Below, one piece after another: positions 1-5,447 of a stretch of 5,447 nucleotides of DNA. The first letter of the stretch is position 1. Every line of letters begins with the position of its first letter. The notes below the pieces were generated by a model. That model searched no databases. It was not told where the DNA came from and worked only from the letters and a program-made list of their open reading frames with translations. The stretch comes from an uncultured Eubacteriales bacterium. Lineage in GTDB: Bacteria > Bacillota > Clostridia > Peptostreptococcales > Anaerovoracaceae. The position numbers and the translations under genes are program-made. The stretch covers positions 1-5,447 of the forward strand of contig CADCOV010000262.1 of the NCBI GenBank assembly GCA_902803185.1, written 5' to 3'.

Positions 1-1
1 C

Positions 2-169
2 TCCCTGTATGAGTATTTCCTCGCCCATCCTGACCGGATCCCGGAGAGCGAGCAGCCGTCCATCGAACAGGACGGCATCCATGAGGCGGTGAAGGACTAC
101 ATCGCCGGCATGACCGACCGCTACGCCATCAGCACCTACCGGGGGCTGTTCCAGGCGGGATATTATTGA
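2..169 (+). CDS. dgt: dGTP triphosphohydrolase-like protein, C-terminal 55 residues (partial, 5' end outside window)
   Basis: The frame is open from base 2 to a TGA at 167-169 and gives the last 55 residues of a protein. The segment DYIAGMTDRYAI (residues 32-43 of the fragment) is characteristic of the C-terminal end of HD-superfamily deoxyguanosinetriphosphate triphosphohydrolases, which cleave dGTP to deoxyguanosine and triphosphate in the cytoplasm. The HD catalytic motifs lie upstream of the window and cannot be checked. Position directly before dnaG and rpoD is the usual clostridial arrangement and supports the call. The stop is followed by two T-runs (172-176 and 184-189), but I see no convincing hairpin before them, so transcription may continue into dnaG. 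Another HD-domain nucleotide hydrolase would be the main alternative. Confidence 0.8.
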   Translation, partial: SLYEYFLAHPDRIPESEQPSIEQDGIHEAVKDYIAGMTDRYAISTYRGLFQAGYY

Positions 170-238
170 TCTTTTTGCATAAGTTTTTTGCAGTCCCGAA
201 AAGGAAATCAAGGCATGGCAGAGAATATGTAGAATATA

Positions 239-246
239 GAAAGAAG
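239..246 (+). promoter_or_regulatory. Ribosome binding site deciding the dnaG start
   Basis: The purine run GAAAGAAG ends 8 bases before the ATG at 255, a normal spacing. The in-frame GTG at 246 overlaps this run and has no Shine-Dalgarno of its own at a usable distance. This favours ATG 255. The match to AGGAGG is weak, so the site is inferred mainly from spacing. Confidence 0.5.
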
Positions 247-254
247 TGCATGCC

Positions 255-2009
255 ATGTCCTTTACCGCAAGATCGATCTCCAACCTGAAAGAACAGGTCA
301 ACATCGTGGATATCGTCTCCCGCGCGGTGCCTCTCAAGAGGGCCGGGAGCAACTATAAAGGCGTCTGTCCATTCCACAGCGAGAAGACGCCTTCTTTTGT
401 TGTTTCCGAACAGAAGCAGATCTTCACCTGTTTCGGCTGCGGCGCCAGCGGCGACGCTATCGAGTTCGTCAAGCGCTTCTACAACCTGGATTTCAACGAA
501 GCGGTGGAGAAGATCGCCGGCGAGTACGGCATCGAGCTGGAGAAGCGGTCCGGCTACGGCGAGGACCTGGACATCTACTATAAGATCAACCAGGAGGCGG
601 CGCGCTTCTTCTACCGGGCCTTCACGGAGCGGGCGAACAAGGGCTACGCCTACATGAAGAAACGGGAGATCCGGCCGGAGATCCTGAAGAAGTTCGGCAT
701 CGGCTACGCCGACGAGAAGTGGGACAGCCTCTACACCTATCTGACGGGGAAGGGCTTTGATAAGAAGCTGCTGGTGGAGCTCGGACTGGTCTCTGAGAAC
801 AACGGCCGCTGCTACGACAAGTTCCGCAACCGGGTCATGTTCCCGATCATCAACACCTCCGGCAAGGTCATCGGCTTCGGCGGCCGGGCCATCGACCCGA
901 ACGACAACCCGAAGTACCTGAATTCCCCGGAGAGCAAGGTCTTTCGCAAGAAGAACAACCTCTACGGTCTCAATCTGACCCGTTCCGACGCATCGAAAGA
1001 GGGATTCATCATCCTCGTCGAGGGGTATATGGATACCATCGGGCTCTATCAGGGCGGGGTCACCAACGTGGCGGCTTCCCTGGGAACGGCCCTCACGGAG
1101 AACCAGGCCAGGCTGATCAAGCGCTACACCAAGGACGTGGTCTTGAGCTACGACGCCGATAACGCCGGCCGCAGCGCCGCCCTCAGGGGCATGGACATCC
1201 TCCGGGATGAGGGCTGCCGGGTCAGGGTCATGCACGTGACGAACGGCAAGGATCCGGACGAGTACATCAAGAAGGAGGGCCGCAAGGGCTTCCTGCAGCT
1301 CGTGGAGAATGCCCTGCCGTACGCGGACTATAAGATCGAGAACGCCAAGCAGGGCTACGATCTCACCAAAGAAGAAGACAAGATCGCCTGTCTCAAGAAG
1401 ATCGCCGAGGTCCTCTCCACGTTGGGCCCGGTGGAGCAGGATATCTATATACGCAAGGTCGCCAGGGACATCGACGTGTCCGAGAGCGCGCTCCGCATGG
1501 AGATCGGCGGCCAGAGCGCTCCGGCAGAGGCCCCGAGAAGGGCTGCCCGGACGGAGGAACAGGCTCCTGAGGAGGAGCTCAGCAGCGTCGAGAAGGACCT
1601 GATCCGCCTCCTCACCAGGAACGAGAGCTACGTGGAGGAGCTGGACTGGCATCCGGAGGTGCTGACCACGGACATCGGCCGCCGGATCGCGGACACCATC
1701 AGCGAAGACGTGGCGGAGCACGGCTCCCTGGACATCAACCGGGTGGAGGACGTGCTGGACGACCGGGACCGGGCCGCTTTCGTGCAGGTCCTGGAGACCA
1801 TCCCCGCCGTGGGCGACGAGCAGAAGATCTGGGATGACTGCCTGAACAGGTCGCAGATCGAGGCGCTCCGGGCGGAGGAACAGCGGATACTGAACATATT
1901 CAGCCTCGCGGAGGACGGGGGAGGAGAAGAGCAGCAGGAGCTGCTGCGCCGTCTGATGCAGATACAGGAAGATATCGAAAAAATGAAAAGGGAAAGGATG
2001 AGAGTATGA
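255..2009 (+). CDS. dnaG: DNA primase DnaG
   Basis: DnaG synthesises the short RNA primers for lagging-strand and initiation synthesis at the replication fork, working with the replicative helicase. The product is 584 residues from ATG 255, typical for the family. An N-terminal CHC2 zinc-binding domain has C38, H41, C59 and C62 (CPFH ... CFGC). The catalytic core carries the basic motif RNRVMFPI (191-198). The TOPRIM fold follows, with EGYMD at 256-260, the metal-binding acidic pair D300/D302 in [11 protein letters not shown], and DPD at 333-335. The C-terminal part, roughly 450-584, is charged, helical-looking and poorly conserved, as expected for the helicase-interaction domain. An upstream GTG at 246 would add three residues, but the purine-rich ribosome site sits best for ATG 255. 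The gene ends in ATGA shared with rpoD, implying translational coupling. All expected key residues are present, so it should be active. Confidence 0.97.
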   Translation: MSFTARSISNLKEQVNIVDIVSRAVPLKRAGSNYKGVCPFHSEKTPSFVVSEQKQIFTCFGCGASGDAIEFVKRFYNLDFNEAVEKIAGEYGIELEKRSGYGEDLDIYYKINQEAARFFYRAFTERANKGYAYMKKREIRPEILKKFGIGYADEKWDSLYTYLTGKGFDKKLLVELGLVSENNGRCYDKFRNRVMFPIINTSGKVIGFGGRAIDPNDNPKYLNSPESKVFRKKNNLYGLNLTRSDASKEGFIILVEGYMDTIGLYQGGVTNVAASLGTALTENQARLIKRYTKDVVLSYDADNAGRSAALRGMDILRDEGCRVRVMHVTNGKDPDEYIKKEGRKGFLQLVENALPYADYKIENAKQGYDLTKEEDKIACLKKIAEVLSTLGPVEQDIYIRKVARDIDVSESALRMEIGGQSAPAEAPRRAARTEEQAPEEELSSVEKDLIRLLTRNESYVEELDWHPEVLTTDIGRRIADTISEDVAEHGSLDINRVEDVLDDRDRAAFVQVLETIPAVGDEQKIWDDCLNRSQIEALRAEEQRILNIFSLAEDGGGEEQQELLRRLMQIQEDIEKMKRERMRV

Positions 2010-3238
2010 CTGCCGACAAGAAGAAGGACACCGAAGAAAAGCGGATCGATGAGTTCACCATGGAGGATCTCCATGGGCTGAGCAACGAACAGATCGTCAG
2101 CGCCATCGTCAAACAGCTGTCCGCCAAGGCAAAGAGCAACCACAACCGACTGACGTACTCCGACATGACGGATTATCTGGAGAACCTTGAGCTCGACAAA
2201 AACGTCATCGACGAGATCTACGACAGCCTGATGGGACAGGACATCGAGATCGACCTCGAGATGGGCAGGGAGCCGGAGCCGGATGATTTTGACGACATCG
2301 GCGACATCATCCTCGATACCGATCCGGAACCGCTGGACGACGACGAGGACGGCGTGATCCTGGACAAGGACGGCGAGATCGACGTGGACGCCACCGTGCC
2401 GAAGGGCGTGGCGGTGGACGACCCGGTCCGCATGTACCTCAAGGAGATCGGCAAAGTGCCGCTCCTGTCCGCCGACGAGGAGATCGAGCTGGCCAAGCGC
2501 ATGGAGGAGGGCGACGAGGACGCGAAGAAGCGCCTCTGCGAAGCGAACCTCAGACTGGTCGTCTCAATCGCCAAGCGCTACGTGGGCAGAGGCATGCTGT
2601 TCCTGGACCTGATCCAGGAGGGCAACCTGGGCCTGATCAAAGCCGTCGACAAGTTCGATTACCGCAAGGGATACAAGTTCTCCACCTACGCCACCTGGTG
2701 GATCCGCCAGGCCATCACCAGGTCCATCGCGGACCAGGCCAGGACGATCCGCATCCCGGTGCACATGGTCGAGACCATCAATAAGCTGATCCGCGTTTCC
2801 AGACAGCTCCTGCAGACCTACGGCAGGGAGCCGACCCCGGATGAGATCGCCAAGGAGATGGGCATCACCGTGGACAAGGTCCGGGAGATCCAGAAGATCG
2901 CCCAGGAACCGGTGTCTCTCGAGACCCCGATCGGCGAGGAGGAAGACAGCCATCTGGGAGACTTCATCCCGGACGAGGACGTGCCGGCGCCGGCGGAGGC
3001 CGCAGCCTTCTCCATGCTGAAGGAACAGCTGGTGGAGGTGCTGGACACCCTGACCGACAGGGAACAGAAGGTCCTGAAGCTCCGGTTCGGCCTGGAGGAC
3101 GGCCGTTCCCGCACCCTGGAGGAGGTCGGCAAGGAATTCGACGTCACCAGAGAGCGGATCCGGCAGATCGAAGCCAAGGCGCTGCGCAAGCTCAGACACC
3201 CGAGCCGCAGCAAGAAGCTCAAGGATTATCTGGAGTAA
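2006..3238 (+). CDS. rpoD: Primary (housekeeping) RNA polymerase sigma factor, SigA/RpoD
   Basis: This is the vegetative sigma-70 factor that directs RNA polymerase to -35/-10 promoters. The product is 410 residues, somewhat longer than the roughly 370 of Bacillus SigA. A region 1.1 autoinhibitory domain is visible at about 25-83 (for example [17 protein letters not shown], 49-65), which marks it as a primary rather than alternative sigma. A strongly acidic spacer follows at 81-137. Region 1.2 starts at [12 protein letters not shown] (138-149). Region 2 runs to about 250 and includes the -10 recognition and melting segment [17 protein letters not shown] (228-244). Region 3 spans about 255-330 with the region 3.2 segment near 301-321. 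Region 4 ends with the -35-binding helix-turn-helix [20 protein letters not shown] (370-389). AAAGGA at 1993-1998 lies 7 bases before the ATG, inside dnaG, and the ATG overlaps the dnaG stop by four bases. Confidence 0.98.
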   Translation: MTADKKKDTEEKRIDEFTMEDLHGLSNEQIVSAIVKQLSAKAKSNHNRLTYSDMTDYLENLELDKNVIDEIYDSLMGQDIEIDLEMGREPEPDDFDDIGDIILDTDPEPLDDDEDGVILDKDGEIDVDATVPKGVAVDDPVRMYLKEIGKVPLLSADEEIELAKRMEEGDEDAKKRLCEANLRLVVSIAKRYVGRGMLFLDLIQEGNLGLIKAVDKFDYRKGYKFSTYATWWIRQAITRSIADQARTIRIPVHMVETINKLIRVSRQLLQTYGREPTPDEIAKEMGITVDKVREIQKIAQEPVSLETPIGEEEDSHLGDFIPDEDVPAPAEAAAFSMLKEQLVEVLDTLTDREQKVLKLRFGLEDGRSRTLEEVGKEFDVTRERIRQIEAKALRKLRHPSRSKKLKDYLE

Positions 3239-3245
3239 TACACTC

Positions 3246-3974
3246 ATGATCAAACTCAGCGACAGATTACAGTGCATCGCCGACCGGGTGGCACAGGGGG
3301 AGACCGTGGCGGACATCGGTACCGATCACGGCTACCTTCCGATCTACCTGAGGCAGTGCGGCAAGTCGCCCCGGGTGATCATGTCCGACATCAGCAAAGG
3401 CAGCCTGGAGAAGGCCATCGAGAACCGCCGGGCGGAGCGTGTCCGGGAGGGCTGTGAGGCCCGCCTGGGAGACGGCCTGGACGTTTTAGAGCCGGGAGAG
3501 GCGGATACGGTGGTCATGGCCGGCATCGGCGGATATCTGACCATCGAGATCTTAGAATGGGACATCGCGAAGTCTCGGACCTTCCCGAAGTACATCCTGC
3601 AGCCCCGGAAGGACCCGGGCGTCCTGCGCCGCTGGCTCTATACCCACGGCTATACCATCGACCGGGAGGACATCGTGGCGGAGGGGAAGCGCTACTGTGA
3701 GATCCTGACCGTCTCCTCGCCGGGACAGGAAGGTCCCTTCACGAGAGAAGAGGACGGGACGACGGACGAGGCCTACGAGTTCCCGGACAGCCTGATCGAG
3801 CAGCCATGCGCGCTGACGGAAGCCTATCTGGCGGACCGCCTTTCCGCGGAGGAAGCCATCATGGCCCGGATCGTAAACGGCATCGGAAGCCCTGCGGCTG
3901 CGGAAACGGACAAGGGCTACCTGCTGCACAGCAAACGGGCCGCGCGGCTTAAGGAACTCATCGCAAGGCTTTGA
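3246..3974 (+). CDS. trmK: tRNA (adenine-22-N1)-methyltransferase TrmK
   Basis: The family uses S-adenosylmethionine to methylate N1 of adenine 22 in the D-loop region of tRNAs. The product is 242 residues, about the size of Bacillus subtilis TrmK (YqfN). A class I Rossmann methyltransferase fold is evident. Motif I is VADIGTDHGYLP (21-32), binding the cofactor. An acidic residue at the end of strand two is in MSDIS (46-50). GDGL is at 75-78, and the family-specific motif MAGIGG is at 91-96. ILQP (117-120) and the GKRYCEIL segment (147-154) are also TrmK-like. The C-terminal part from about 185 is predicted helical, matching the family's coiled-coil tail. The gene starts 7 bases after rpoD; GGAG at 3232-3235 overlaps the end of rpoD with a 10-base spacing. 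Location behind rpoD and before a Nif3-family gene is the standard Firmicute order and argues against a generic methyltransferase. Confidence 0.95.
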   Translation: MIKLSDRLQCIADRVAQGETVADIGTDHGYLPIYLRQCGKSPRVIMSDISKGSLEKAIENRRAERVREGCEARLGDGLDVLEPGEADTVVMAGIGGYLTIEILEWDIAKSRTFPKYILQPRKDPGVLRRWLYTHGYTIDREDIVAEGKRYCEILTVSSPGQEGPFTREEDGTTDEAYEFPDSLIEQPCALTEAYLADRLSAEEAIMARIVNGIGSPAAAETDKGYLLHSKRAARLKELIARL

Positions 3975-3978
3975 AGAG
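3973..3978 (+). promoter_or_regulatory. Ribosome binding site deciding the Nif3-family start
   Basis: GAAGAG overlaps the trmK TGA and lies 7 bases before the ATG at 3986. The alternative in-frame TTG at 3971 has only AAGG at 3965-3968, two bases upstream, which is too close. ATG 3986 is therefore the better start. Confidence 0.55.
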
Positions 3979-3985
3979 AATACGT

Positions 3986-4777
3986 ATGACAGAAGTCAAA
4001 GACATCATCAACTGCATAGAAGAACGATTCCCGCTCTCTCTGGCGGAGGAGTGGGACAACTCCGGCATCCAGGTGGACACCGGACGGCCGGTCTCCCGGA
4101 TCCTCGTGGCCCTGGAGGCGACGGACGAGGTGGTGGAGGAGGCCATCGAGCGGGGCGCGGACCTGATCGTGACCCACCATCCGCTGCTGTTCTCCCCGGT
4201 CTCCTCGATCGACTGGAGGGAGCCGGTGACGGAGCGGCTCATGGGGCTCATCCGGGCCGGCATCAGCGTCTACAGCACCCACACACCTTTCGACATCGGG
4301 GAGGGCGGCATGAACGACCTGATCGGCCGCGCTCTCGGACTCAAGGACGTCACGCCGATGGACGGGGGAGACCCGTACTGCAGGCAGGGCGCTCTGCCGG
4401 GACCGATGACGGTCCTGGAGCTGGCCCGCCTTGCGGCGGAAAGGCTCAAGGTCCCTGCGGAAGGGATCCGGATCATCGGGGACTCGGACCGGGTCGTCAC
4501 CGAGGCCGCCTGGTGCGGCGGCGCCGGCACCGATTTCATGGAAAACGCCGTCAGGGCCGGATTCGAGGTCTACATGACCGGCGACGTGAAATACCACCAG
4601 GCCAGAAGGGCGGAGGAGCTGGGGCTGTGCGTCATCGACGCGGGCCACTTCGGCACGGAGAAGCTGTTCACCGCCGCCATGGCGGAGCTGCTCCGGGCAG
4701 CGCTTCCGGAGGACATCGAGGTCCTGCAGGCGGAAAGCCTCGAGGACCCGTTCCGATATCTCAATACCAACGAATGA
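3986..4777 (+). CDS. Nif3/YbgI/YqfO-family dinuclear metal-centre protein
   Basis: The family forms toroidal hexamers with a two-metal site in each subunit. It is often labelled GTP cyclohydrolase I type 2, but its physiological role is not settled. The product is 263 residues from ATG 3986. Conserved metal-ligand motifs are in the expected order: THHPLLF (63-69, H64 and H65), STHTPFD (97-103, H99 and D103) and the C-terminal DAGHFGTE (218-225, H221 and E225), preceded by GDVKYHQA (199-206). The N-terminal EEWDNSGIQV (21-30) is also typical. At this length it resembles the short E. coli YbgI form and lacks the PII/CutA-like insert found in B. subtilis YqfO. It starts 11 bases after trmK, which it accompanies in many Firmicutes. 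A TTG at 3971 would add five residues and overlap the trmK stop, but its ribosome site is poor. Confidence 0.93.
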   Translation: MTEVKDIINCIEERFPLSLAEEWDNSGIQVDTGRPVSRILVALEATDEVVEEAIERGADLIVTHHPLLFSPVSSIDWREPVTERLMGLIRAGISVYSTHTPFDIGEGGMNDLIGRALGLKDVTPMDGGDPYCRQGALPGPMTVLELARLAAERLKVPAEGIRIIGDSDRVVTEAAWCGGAGTDFMENAVRAGFEVYMTGDVKYHQARRAEELGLCVIDAGHFGTEKLFTAAMAELLRAALPEDIEVLQAESLEDPFRYLNTNE

Positions 4778-4794
4778 ACCAAACAAAGCTGATC

Positions 4795-4802
4795 AAAGGA
4801 GG
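4795..4802 (+). promoter_or_regulatory. Strong Shine-Dalgarno for ridA
   Basis: AAAGGAGG stands 7 bases before the ATG at 4810 and is the best ribosome site in the window. It fixes the ridA start and rules out the long in-frame upstream extension that runs as a shadow frame through the Nif3-family gene. It suggests ridA is translated more strongly than, and independently of, the genes before it. Confidence 0.85.
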
Positions 4803-4809
4803 ACTCATC

Positions 4810-5184
4810 ATGAACAAACCGATCGTATCCCCAAACGCTCCGGCTGCTGTCGGCCCGTATGTCCACGCTGTTGAAGCGAACGGCACCCTGTACTGCTCCG
4901 GCCAGCTCGGCATCGACCCGGCCACCGGCGAGCTTCTGGAGGGCATCGAAGCCCAGTCCGTCCAGGCCCTGAAGAACCTGGGCGCCGTCCTGGAGGAGTC
5001 CGGCTATAAGTTCACCGACGTGGTCAAGACCACCGTCTTCCTGGACAGCATCGCCGACTTCGGCACCTTCAACGAGATCTATGCGGGCGTCTTCGCCGAC
5101 AACAAGCCGGCCAGATCCTGCTTTGAGGTAGGCAAGCTCCCGAAGGGCGGCCTCGTCGAGATCGAGTGCATCGCCGTGAAGTAG
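4810..5184 (+). CDS. ridA: RidA (YjgF/YER057c/UK114) reactive enamine/imine deaminase
   Basis: RidA hydrolyses reactive 2-aminoacrylate and related enamine/imine intermediates released by pyridoxal-phosphate enzymes such as threonine/serine dehydratase, protecting PLP enzymes in the cytoplasm; it works as a trimer with active sites between subunits. The product is 124 residues, close to the family norm. Signature features are GPYVHAV near the N-terminus (Y17), LYCSGQLGIDPATGEL (27-42), KTTVFLDSIADF (73-84) and the C-terminal signature PARSCFEVGKLPKGG (100-114), ending in VEIECIAVK. R102, corresponding to the catalytic Arg105 of E. coli RidA, is present, as are the neighbouring C104 and E118, so it fits the active RidA subgroup. 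It follows the Nif3-family gene after 32 bases with its own strong ribosome site and is followed by a terminator, making it the last gene of the unit. Confidence 0.96.
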   Translation: MNKPIVSPNAPAAVGPYVHAVEANGTLYCSGQLGIDPATGELLEGIEAQSVQALKNLGAVLEESGYKFTDVVKTTVFLDSIADFGTFNEIYAGVFADNKPARSCFEVGKLPKGGLVEIECIAVK

Positions 5185-5216
5185 GGCGGCAGCCATATAA
5201 CTTACGTCCCGCAAGG

Positions 5217-5277
5217 GCTTCCGGGCAAGTCCGATGTTCTGTGACATCTCACCATCGGCATGCCCGGAAGCTTTTTT
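5217..5277 (+). terminator. Rho-independent terminator after ridA
   Basis: GCTTCCGGGCA (5217-5227) pairs perfectly with TGCCCGGAAGC (5261-5271), giving an 11-bp G+C-rich stem directly followed by six T (5272-5277). The 33-base interior can fold further: CCGATG (5231-5236) pairs with CATCGG (5253-5258). A competing inner hairpin GATGT (5233-5237) with ACATC (5244-5248) is also possible. It starts 32 bases after the ridA stop, ends the operon and separates it from the rnpB promoter just downstream. Confidence 0.92.
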
Positions 5278-5291
5278 GTGGGAAAATGCCT

Positions 5292-5319
5292 TTGACTTTC
5301 CGCCGACTCGTGGTAAACT
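5292..5319 (+). promoter_or_regulatory. Sigma-A-type promoter of rnpB
   Basis: TTGACT (5292-5297) is a five-of-six match to the -35 consensus. It is followed after 16 bases by TAAACT (5314-5319), a four-of-six -10 element preceded by TGG, an extended -10 motif. Transcription would start near 5326-5328, just where the RNase P RNA is expected to begin. TATCAT (5319-5324) is a better -10 by sequence but would give a 21-base spacer. The site lies between the ridA terminator and rnpB, which strengthens the call. Confidence 0.75.
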
Positions 5320-5328
5320 ATCATAGTT
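5316..5328. repeat. Short perfect inverted repeat over the rnpB -10/start region
   Basis: AACTAT (5316-5321) and ATAGTT (5323-5328) are perfect reverse complements around a single C at 5322. The dyad overlaps the -10 element and the predicted transcription start. It may be an operator-like site or a coincidence of an A+T-rich promoter core. Confidence 0.4.
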
Positions 5329-5447
5329 AAGGGTGGACCAGACGGTCGCGTGCCTTCGGGCATGAGGAAAGTCCGGGCTCCACAGGGCAGGGATGCCGGA
5401 TAACGTCCGGCGTAGGCAACTATAGGGAAAGTGCAACAGAAACATTC
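5329..5447 (+). ncRNA. rnpB: RNase P RNA, class A-like, 5' part (3' end outside window)
   Basis: This is the catalytic RNA of ribonuclease P, which removes 5' leaders from precursor tRNAs. The 5' segment GGTGGACCAGACGGTCGC matches the P1/P2 beginning of bacterial RNase P RNA. A very short P3 with a UUCG loop follows (TGCC/GGCA, 5351-5362). The universal conserved region GAGGAAAGTCCGGGCTCC is at 5364-5381, followed by ACAGGGCAGG, together covering the P4 5' strand. P8 is GCCGGA (5395-5400) with TCCGGC (5406-5411) closing a TAACG loop, and P9 is TAG/CTA around GCAA (5414-5423). The second conserved block, GTGCAACAGA, is at 5431-5440. The P8/P9 arrangement resembles the E. coli-like class A fold. 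The RNA is cut by the window end; the exact 5' end, placed here at 5329, could be a few bases off. Confidence 0.95.

Noticed and set aside
140..189. Intrinsic terminator after dgt
   Set aside because: Two T-runs (172-176 and 184-189) follow the stop, but I could not find a convincing G+C-rich inverted repeat just before either of them.
170..254. A promoter for dnaG in the dgt-dnaG gap
   Set aside because: TAGAAT (230-235) resembles a -10 element, but no acceptable -35 lies 16-18 bases upstream. The two TTGCA-containing T-runs are too far from it. A promoter here is possible but not supported.
129..1721. 530-codon open frame on the minus strand across dnaG
   Set aside because: It lies opposite dnaG, whose zinc, TOPRIM and catalytic motifs are complete. 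The composition (rich in L, V, D, R, A) is what a G+C-rich codon pattern gives on the opposite strand, and no domain is recognisable.
3917..4786. 289-codon minus-strand frame opposite the Nif3-family gene, and similar minus frames at 2564-3316 and 4570-5445
   Set aside because: These are antisense shadows of rpoD, the Nif3-family gene and ridA. They show no recognisable motifs, no ribosome sites I could support, and R/H/D/G-biased composition.
4051..5184. 377-codon plus-strand frame that would extend ridA far upstream
   Set aside because: The upstream part is low-complexity G/R/H-rich translation of the Nif3-family gene in a wrong frame. The strong AAAGGAGG before ATG 4810 and the normal RidA length fix the true start.
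1..5447. Mobile elements, CRISPR arrays, tRNA genes, toxin-antitoxin or defence genes
   Set aside because: No terminal inverted repeats, regularly spaced repeats, cloverleaf-like segments or relevant protein families were seen. The window is almost fully occupied by conserved housekeeping genes.

Overview
This window reads as the core of a housekeeping operon from a G+C-rich member of the Clostridia (anaerobic Firmicutes). The evidence is the gene order dgt-dnaG-rpoD-trmK-Nif3 family, the compact SigA-type sigma factor without a large non-conserved insert, and purine-rich Shine-Dalgarno sites. Third codon positions are strongly G/C-biased throughout. I cannot place it more finely from sequence alone.

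Layout, all on the + strand. The 3' end of a dGTP triphosphohydrolase-like gene (2-169) is followed by an 85-base, more A+T-rich leader. DNA primase dnaG (255-2009) comes next and overlaps the primary sigma factor gene rpoD (2006-3238) by four bases (ATGA). A tRNA adenine-22 N1-methyltransferase gene, trmK (3246-3974), and a Nif3/YbgI-family metal-binding protein gene (3986-4777) follow with gaps of 7 and 11 bases. After a 32-base gap and a near-perfect Shine-Dalgarno comes ridA (4810-5184), encoding a reactive enamine/imine deaminase. A strong intrinsic terminator (5217-5277) closes the unit. A separate sigma-A-type promoter (5292-5319) then drives the RNase P RNA gene rnpB, of which only about the first 120 bases lie inside the window.

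Functionally this is a macromolecular-synthesis cluster. It covers nucleotide pool control (Dgt), replication priming (DnaG), transcription initiation (RpoD), tRNA modification (TrmK) and tRNA 5' maturation (RNase P), with metabolite-damage control (RidA) and a conserved protein of uncertain role (Nif3 family) alongside. Tight spacing and the 4-base overlap suggest co-transcription and translational coupling from dnaG at least to the Nif3-family gene, probably to ridA.

I found no sign of a novel system, mobile element, CRISPR array or defence locus. The long reverse-strand open frames are shadows of the G+C-rich genes. The findings below are modest: a dyad symmetry over the rnpB start region, a possible five-codon leader ORF before dnaG, an acidic spacer in the sigma factor, ridA at the operon tail, and details of the rnpB fold.
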